Shown here: positions 46,950 through 50,576 of the stretch, piece by piece
Layout of the letters: each line of letters begins with the position of its first letter
Numbering within the stretch: the stretch's first letter is position 1
Source: Sutcliffiella rhizosphaerae
GTDB lineage: Bacteria; Bacillota; Bacilli; Bacillales; Bacillaceae_I
DNA length: 50,576 nucleotides
Direction: 5' to 3'
Assembly: GCF_917563925.1 (NCBI RefSeq)
Contig: NZ_CAKJTJ010000029.1
Span: forward strand, 1-50,576
Notes under the pieces: model-generated
Seen by the model: only the letters and a program-made list of their open reading frames with translations
Databases searched by the model: none
Told to the model about the DNA's origin: nothing
Made by a program: the position numbers and the translations under genes

Positions 46950-48592
46950 GCCTTTCTGCTCCTCTCTAAATCTAATAGGTGTTTTCTTAATACAGGGTCT
47001 GTAGCATAAATATATAAACCATGAATTCCTCTCTTCATTAAGACGTTGATGGAATTAAGGATGATTTCTTCCTTAATTTCTTGGTTCTTCTCTGGAGATA
47101 AGTCAGAGCGTGAAGTGAATGCCCTTGTATCTTTATATTTAGATGAGTCTATAACAAGCTTGTCTTCATTTTCATTATAGCTAACGGAAGGACCAAGAAC
47201 TACACCGACATAGTTAAGATCAAAGCCTTGAACAGTATAGATGGAGCCTACTTCTCTAATGGATTCTGGATACTCAGCCCATGCTACATTATTCATTGTG
47301 TTATTCCAAGGCATGTTTATTCCTTCTTCATCGACAATATACGATTTCTTGTCTTTTTTATGTAGGTAGTCAAAGGTTGATACAATGCGCGATAATCCAA
47401 CTTCATTATTTCTGCTTTCTATAGCTGTTTTAAACGATTCAGCATCTTTGAAAATCTTAAGCTCAAAAGAAGAGTCTGTTTCTACCGGAAGTGGAAGAAC
47501 ATCTTTGGTGACAAAACGATTAATCCAATTTATTGTTTCAGAACTAGCATTCATCCTCATTTGGTCTGTTAAATTTACAGTTTTGGCTGAATAGTGTTTT
47601 GTAATTTCCTTGAGCAAAATGTCGTTCCAATAGCTTTTAATCTTCAAAACCTGCTTTGGATCAAAGATGACGATGGTAATCTTGCTACGCTTAATAATTT
47701 CATCCAACTGATTTTTATAGTTAAAATTATTATAGCTATCTTCCTTCGTCAATAGTAGATGCGCCTCGTCAATTAGAACAATGTCTGCTAAAGCTCCCGA
47801 CTTAGTTTTCTCATTAATAAAGGGTGTTGGCTTCATGAGATTCTTTTTCTTAATATTCGGCAAGCTGTTGGCAATATTTTTATATGTCTTCAGCATCTCG
47901 CCATTATTCACAAGCAAGTAATTATCGGTTCCTTGTAGAAGAGAGCTACTATCCTTAGATAGGTCCTGAAGAGTATTAAACAAAGAGCTTAATAGAACAC
48001 TTTTACCCGTCCCTGCATCTCCTTCAATTGTAATCACATGGTTGCCTTCTAACTTGAGGTGTTCCTTACAGAAACCAAGGATTTCATTCTTAATATCCAT
48101 CTGCAGAGTTGACAATTCCTTATAAGGTGACAGTTTATAAATATCTTTGTTCCTAAGGTTTTCAAGGGTGTTACTCACAATTTTCTCCTCACGAAGCTTC
48201 TCCCAAATTACTTGAAAAAGCTCTTCATTATAGAATGTTTTCTCATAATAATTGTGCATTTCCCTTGAGCTGGTCTGACTAACATTTTGTAGTTGATAGT
48301 AGTTATCGGCAATGAAATAGTTAATCAAATTTGACTCAATATTATACGTTGCTGACTGATTAAACTTCTTATGTCCAATTAATATAGTCCTGTTCAAATC
48401 TTTGCGCCTATTATCTTCTAAATGATTCTTTAACCTTCTTGTAGCTTGAACGGTTTGTCCGATATAAGCGGATGGCCTTTTTTTCTCATTATAAAGAATA
48501 TAGACAATAGGATAATTATTTAGTTGGACCGTCTTAAGGTTATAGTTTGAATCTCGTCTGAAATCTCTCTTTTCAAATACTAATTCACTCAT
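46946..48592 (-). CDS. GIY-YIG nuclease fused to DUF2075 (Schlafen group 3-like) helicase
   Basis: 548 aa. Residues about 27-100 are a GIY-YIG nuclease domain: VYILYN, AYIGQT, Arg52/Arg53 and the catalytic Glu86 in NIESNLINYF, all present. From about 155 a DUF2075 P-loop helicase: Walker A GDAGTGKS (191-198), Walker B LIDEAH (DEAH 275-278), FDPKQ, LTDQMRMNA and YTVQGFDLNYVGVVLG. DUF2075 is the helicase type of Schlafen group 3 proteins. The domain pair suggests a nuclease guided or powered by an ATP motor. GAGG lies 9 nt before the ATG. First gene of a two-gene unit with MazG, divergent from the PD-(D/E)XK gene. Role in defence is inferred. Confidence 0.88.
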   Translation of the reverse strand: MSELVFEKRDFRRDSNYNLKTVQLNNYPIVYILYNEKKRPSAYIGQTVQATRRLKNHLEDNRRKDLNRTILIGHKKFNQSATYNIESNLINYFIADNYYQLQNVSQTSSREMHNYYEKTFYNEELFQVIWEKLREEKIVSNTLENLRNKDIYKLSPYKELSTLQMDIKNEILGFCKEHLKLEGNHVITIEGDAGTGKSVLLSSLFNTLQDLSKDSSSLLQGTDNYLLVNNGEMLKTYKNIANSLPNIKKKNLMKPTPFINEKTKSGALADIVLIDEAHLLLTKEDSYNNFNYKNQLDEIIKRSKITIVIFDPKQVLKIKSYWNDILLKEITKHYSAKTVNLTDQMRMNASSETINWINRFVTKDVLPLPVETDSSFELKIFKDAESFKTAIESRNNEVGLSRIVSTFDYLHKKDKKSYIVDEEGINMPWNNTMNNVAWAEYPESIREVGSIYTVQGFDLNYVGVVLGPSVSYNENEDKLVIDSSKYKDTRAFTSRSDLSPEKNQEIKEEIILNSINVLMKRGIHGLYIYATDPVLRKHLLDLERSRKA

Positions 48593-48962
48593 ACTTGTGG
48601 CCTCATTGTTTCTTTTTAAGATAATAGTATCATAAATTACGTCTATAAATTAACAATTTATGGATTGAAAAGGGTTTTCTAGTATATTATGAAAGTAGAA
48701 CATCTTGTAAGCTTAAAAGGTGTACTTTAGTGAACAGCCTTAAGAGTACGCAAAACGTGCATTCTACCTGTTCGTAATTGTTTAAAATAACTTTACGAAT
48801 GTCCGTTTAGTATCAACTAATTTTTCGAACAAGTATCTCTGTCATTAAATAATTAAGTTAAGTAATGTCATAATTTGAAGGAATATTTCGAGTATTGTTG
48901 AAATATCTAATCTATTTGGATAGAATTAACAGTATGCAAGAGCAAAGAATAGGGGGATGTCA
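48593..48962. promoter_or_regulatory. Divergent intergenic region of the accessory block
   Basis: 370 bp between two divergent genes, with no open frame of interest. On the minus strand TTGTTA (about 48650) and TATGAT (about 48630) are a plausible promoter for the helicase-MazG pair. It also holds the 9-mer GTATCATAA (48627-48635), the same word as at the end of rlmH, and the promoter for the rightward gene (48898-48926). Confidence 0.5.
48898..48926 (+). promoter_or_regulatory. Promoter of the PD-(D/E)XK gene
   Basis: -35 TTGAAA (48898-48903), 17-nt spacer, -10 TAGAAT (48921-48926), 37 bp before the start codon. Confidence 0.65.
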
Positions 48963-50426
48963 ATGAGTGTAAATGTTTACTTTTCCGATTTTTTCAATAT
49001 AGATGCAAAAGTGGTTGAAGATTATGGAGCCTTTGATGTTTCCTTGATAAATGATTTCCCATTATTTATTGACCCGTTCCTTCTATTTAATAGCAGTAAG
49101 AAAGAGTACCAAGAACTACATGATGGAATGATTAAGTATTTGATGTTCTTAAGAGATAAAGCGCAAGCAAAAAAGATTTCCGATGGTCTATTAAGGGCAT
49201 GGTTTATGTTTCCAGAAATCAAGCAAAATTGGCTTGGCTTTTCTAAGAGCGGAAATGGAGGCAGTGGTCTAGGGCCAGAATTCGCAAAAGCTTTGCATTC
49301 AAATCTTAACAATGTACTTTCAAACTTTGGTGAAGAAAAAGTAACAGAAAGCAGCCACCTTGAAAAGCTCTGTATAATTAAAGAGAAGGTTGGAAAGGAC
49401 AGTATAAGTGATTTTACTACAAGATTAATTCATGAATATTTACTAAAGTATACTCAAACGTTTGCTTTAGAGAATTTAGACAAGAAGTACGTTAAAAAGG
49501 TTGCGGTTAATAATGTGAGATTTAATTATAAAACGGAGACTTGGGAGAATGACACATTTCAATTACCTTATATAAATGGAGATTATGTGCTGCTATCGCC
49601 AGTTGATATCTTAACAAAAGACGAAACGTGGATAAACAAAGCAGATATGGTAAAGGATTTTTCTCTTATCCCAGCGAGTATTGATAATGAACAGTTGAGG
49701 TTTCAAATTAATAATTATTTCATGTCCATACTTCCCAAAAATCCATCTCAAAAAGACAAAAGCCTTGCAGTTGGAAAGGTTATATCTGAATACCCAGAAT
49801 TTGTTGATTACTACATTAAATACAAAGAAGAACGAGGAGACCAGGCAGAAGCAACAAGTATGGAGAAAGTGAAAGAATCAGCAAAGTTTTATGTTGAAAA
49901 TTTTAAATCCCTGATTGCCATACTGGAGAAAGAAACGAAATTCTATCAAACTAAAGATGATACCTATGAAGAATCCTTGAAAAGAGTCAAATATATGAAG
50001 CATGTTATTGAGGACAATGATGGATATCGTATATTCTACTCCAAAGGACATCCAATAAAAAGGGAAGAAGACCTCCAAATATTATATAGGTTAACCTGGT
50101 TCGCAAGTGAGTCAGACGTTAATAGGGAAGTAAATAATGGACGAGGACCAGTGGATTATAAAGTATCCAAGGGCAATAGAGACAAAACGTTAATAGAATT
50201 TAAGTTAGCCAGCAATTCACAATTAAAGAGAAATTTAAAGAAGCAAGTAGAAGTATATGAGAAGGCAAATGACACAAAAAAATCAATTAAAGTCATCCTT
50301 TATTTTTCTAAACAAGAACTAGCTAAGGTAGAAAAAATTTTAGGAGAATTAAAGCTGACAGAAGCACAGAATATAATACTTGTTGATGCTAGGAATGACA
50401 ACAAACCGTCAGCTTCTATCGCTTAG
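48963..50426 (+). CDS. Unknown protein with C-terminal PD-(D/E)XK-like nuclease signature
   Basis: 487 aa. The second ATG (MSVNVYFSDFF) is chosen: AGGGGG lies 6 nt before it and abuts the first ATG. The N-terminal 50 residues (VEDYGAFDVSLINDFPLFIDPFLLF) look like a conserved domain I cannot name; the middle is helical and charged. Near the C-terminus, Asp398 (GRGPVDYKVS), Glu412 and Lys414 (LIEFKLAS), and a helix with Gln (KKQVEVYEKA) fit the D...ExK core of PD-(D/E)XK nucleases. No membrane segment. Own promoter and terminator; divergent from the helicase-MazG genes. Nuclease activity is inferred. Confidence 0.7.
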   Translation: MSVNVYFSDFFNIDAKVVEDYGAFDVSLINDFPLFIDPFLLFNSSKKEYQELHDGMIKYLMFLRDKAQAKKISDGLLRAWFMFPEIKQNWLGFSKSGNGGSGLGPEFAKALHSNLNNVLSNFGEEKVTESSHLEKLCIIKEKVGKDSISDFTTRLIHEYLLKYTQTFALENLDKKYVKKVAVNNVRFNYKTETWENDTFQLPYINGDYVLLSPVDILTKDETWINKADMVKDFSLIPASIDNEQLRFQINNYFMSILPKNPSQKDKSLAVGKVISEYPEFVDYYIKYKEERGDQAEATSMEKVKESAKFYVENFKSLIAILEKETKFYQTKDDTYEESLKRVKYMKHVIEDNDGYRIFYSKGHPIKREEDLQILYRLTWFASESDVNREVNNGRGPVDYKVSKGNRDKTLIEFKLASNSQLKRNLKKQVEVYEKANDTKKSIKVILYFSKQELAKVEKILGELKLTEAQNIILVDARNDNKPSASIA

Positions 50427-50434
50427 AGAGTACC

Positions 50435-50459
50435 AAAGACCACATTTAGTGGTCTTTTC
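50435..50459 (+). terminator. Terminator after the PD-(D/E)XK gene
   Basis: AAAGACCAC / GTGGTCTTTT with ATTTA loop, starting 9 bp after the stop. Confidence 0.85.
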
Positions 50460-50507
50460 AGACTGTTGACAAACCCAAATTATTTTTAGATTTGTATTTA
50501 ACTGTTG

Positions 50508-50576
50508 ATCTTCGTTGCAGACGCTTCGCTTTCCGCGGGCGGTCCGGGAACCTCCTCGGGCTGCGCCCTGTGGGGT
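50508..50576. repeat. GC-rich dispersed repeat, cut by the window end
   Basis: CGCTTCGCTTTCCGCGGGCG followed by CCTCCTCGGGCTGCGCCCTG and TGGGG is much more GC-rich than the flanks and includes small palindromes (CCGCGG, GGGCTGCGCCC). It matches from memory a dispersed intergenic repeat common in several Bacillaceae, of unknown function. It may mark the right edge of the accessory block. Confidence 0.65.

Overview
The window is an origin-proximal chromosome segment of a low-GC, endospore-forming Firmicute of the family Bacillaceae (Bacillus or a close relative such as Sutcliffiella; the genus cannot be fixed from this sequence alone). The evidence is the gene order gyrA-gyrB-remB-recF-yaaA-dnaN-dnaA / rpmH-rnpA-yidC-jag-mnmE-mnmG-rsmG-noc-parA-parB, the walRKHIJ-htrC-rlmH block, the Lys-Glu-Asp-Phe tRNA cluster, strong Shine-Dalgarno sites, and sporulation-linked genes (yyaC, noc, parA/parB, a Spo0A-type box in oriC). 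Replication starts at about 9.2-11.3 kb. Genes left of it lie on the minus strand and genes right of it mostly on the plus strand, so nearly all are co-directional with forks.

Layout. 1-300: 5' end and tandem promoters of an rrn operon that runs out of the window on the minus strand. 0.4-10.7 kb (minus): a degenerate HD-GYP gene, gyrA, gyrB, remB, recF, yaaA, dnaN, dnaA. 9.2-11.3 kb: bipartite oriC, with an unwinding module (AT-rich stretch, five DnaA-trios, DnaA boxes) between dnaA and dnaN and a dense DnaA-box array upstream of dnaA. 11.9-21.6 kb (plus): ribosomal protein L34, RNase P protein, membrane insertase, tRNA-modification genes, and the nucleoid occlusion and chromosome segregation genes with a parS site. 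21.7-31.5 kb: DUF554 and YkvI membrane proteins, YyaC (minus strand), YyzM, a DUF3221 lipoprotein, YchF, rpsF-ssb-rpsR, yybS-gdpP-rplI. 31.7-34.7 kb: replicative helicase and purA. 35.1-35.5 kb: four tRNA genes preceded by a truncated tRNA-Lys copy. 36-44.7 kb: an M23/LysM/G5 cell-wall hydrolase, the WalRK system with its regulators, and HtrC. 44.8-45.5 kb: a CxxH/CxxC mini-protein and rlmH inside a DnaA-box cluster.

From 45.5 kb to the end the core order gives way to an accessory block just downstream of rlmH, the position used by SCC elements in staphylococci. It carries a multi-pass membrane protein that seems to need an AUU start or carries a 1-nt frameshift, a MazG-type nucleotide pyrophosphohydrolase overlapping a GIY-YIG + DUF2075 (Schlafen group 3-like) helicase, and, divergently, a 487-aa protein with a C-terminal PD-(D/E)XK-like nuclease signature. 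The first three are head-on to replication. This is the best candidate in the window for an undescribed, possibly anti-phage, system; that function is inference from domains and position.

Other signals outside genes: two intergenic arrays of short cores repeated every 21 bp (GTCGAT between noc and parA; GGACA between purA and the tRNAs), tandem 51-bp hairpin units near 24.8 kb, a 120-bp imperfect inverted repeat before the replicative helicase gene, an 18-bp perfect inverted repeat between oriC and rpmH, DnaA-box clusters at jag-mnmE and yydA-rlmH, a consensus parS inside walK, and an eroded parS-like sequence inside parB.
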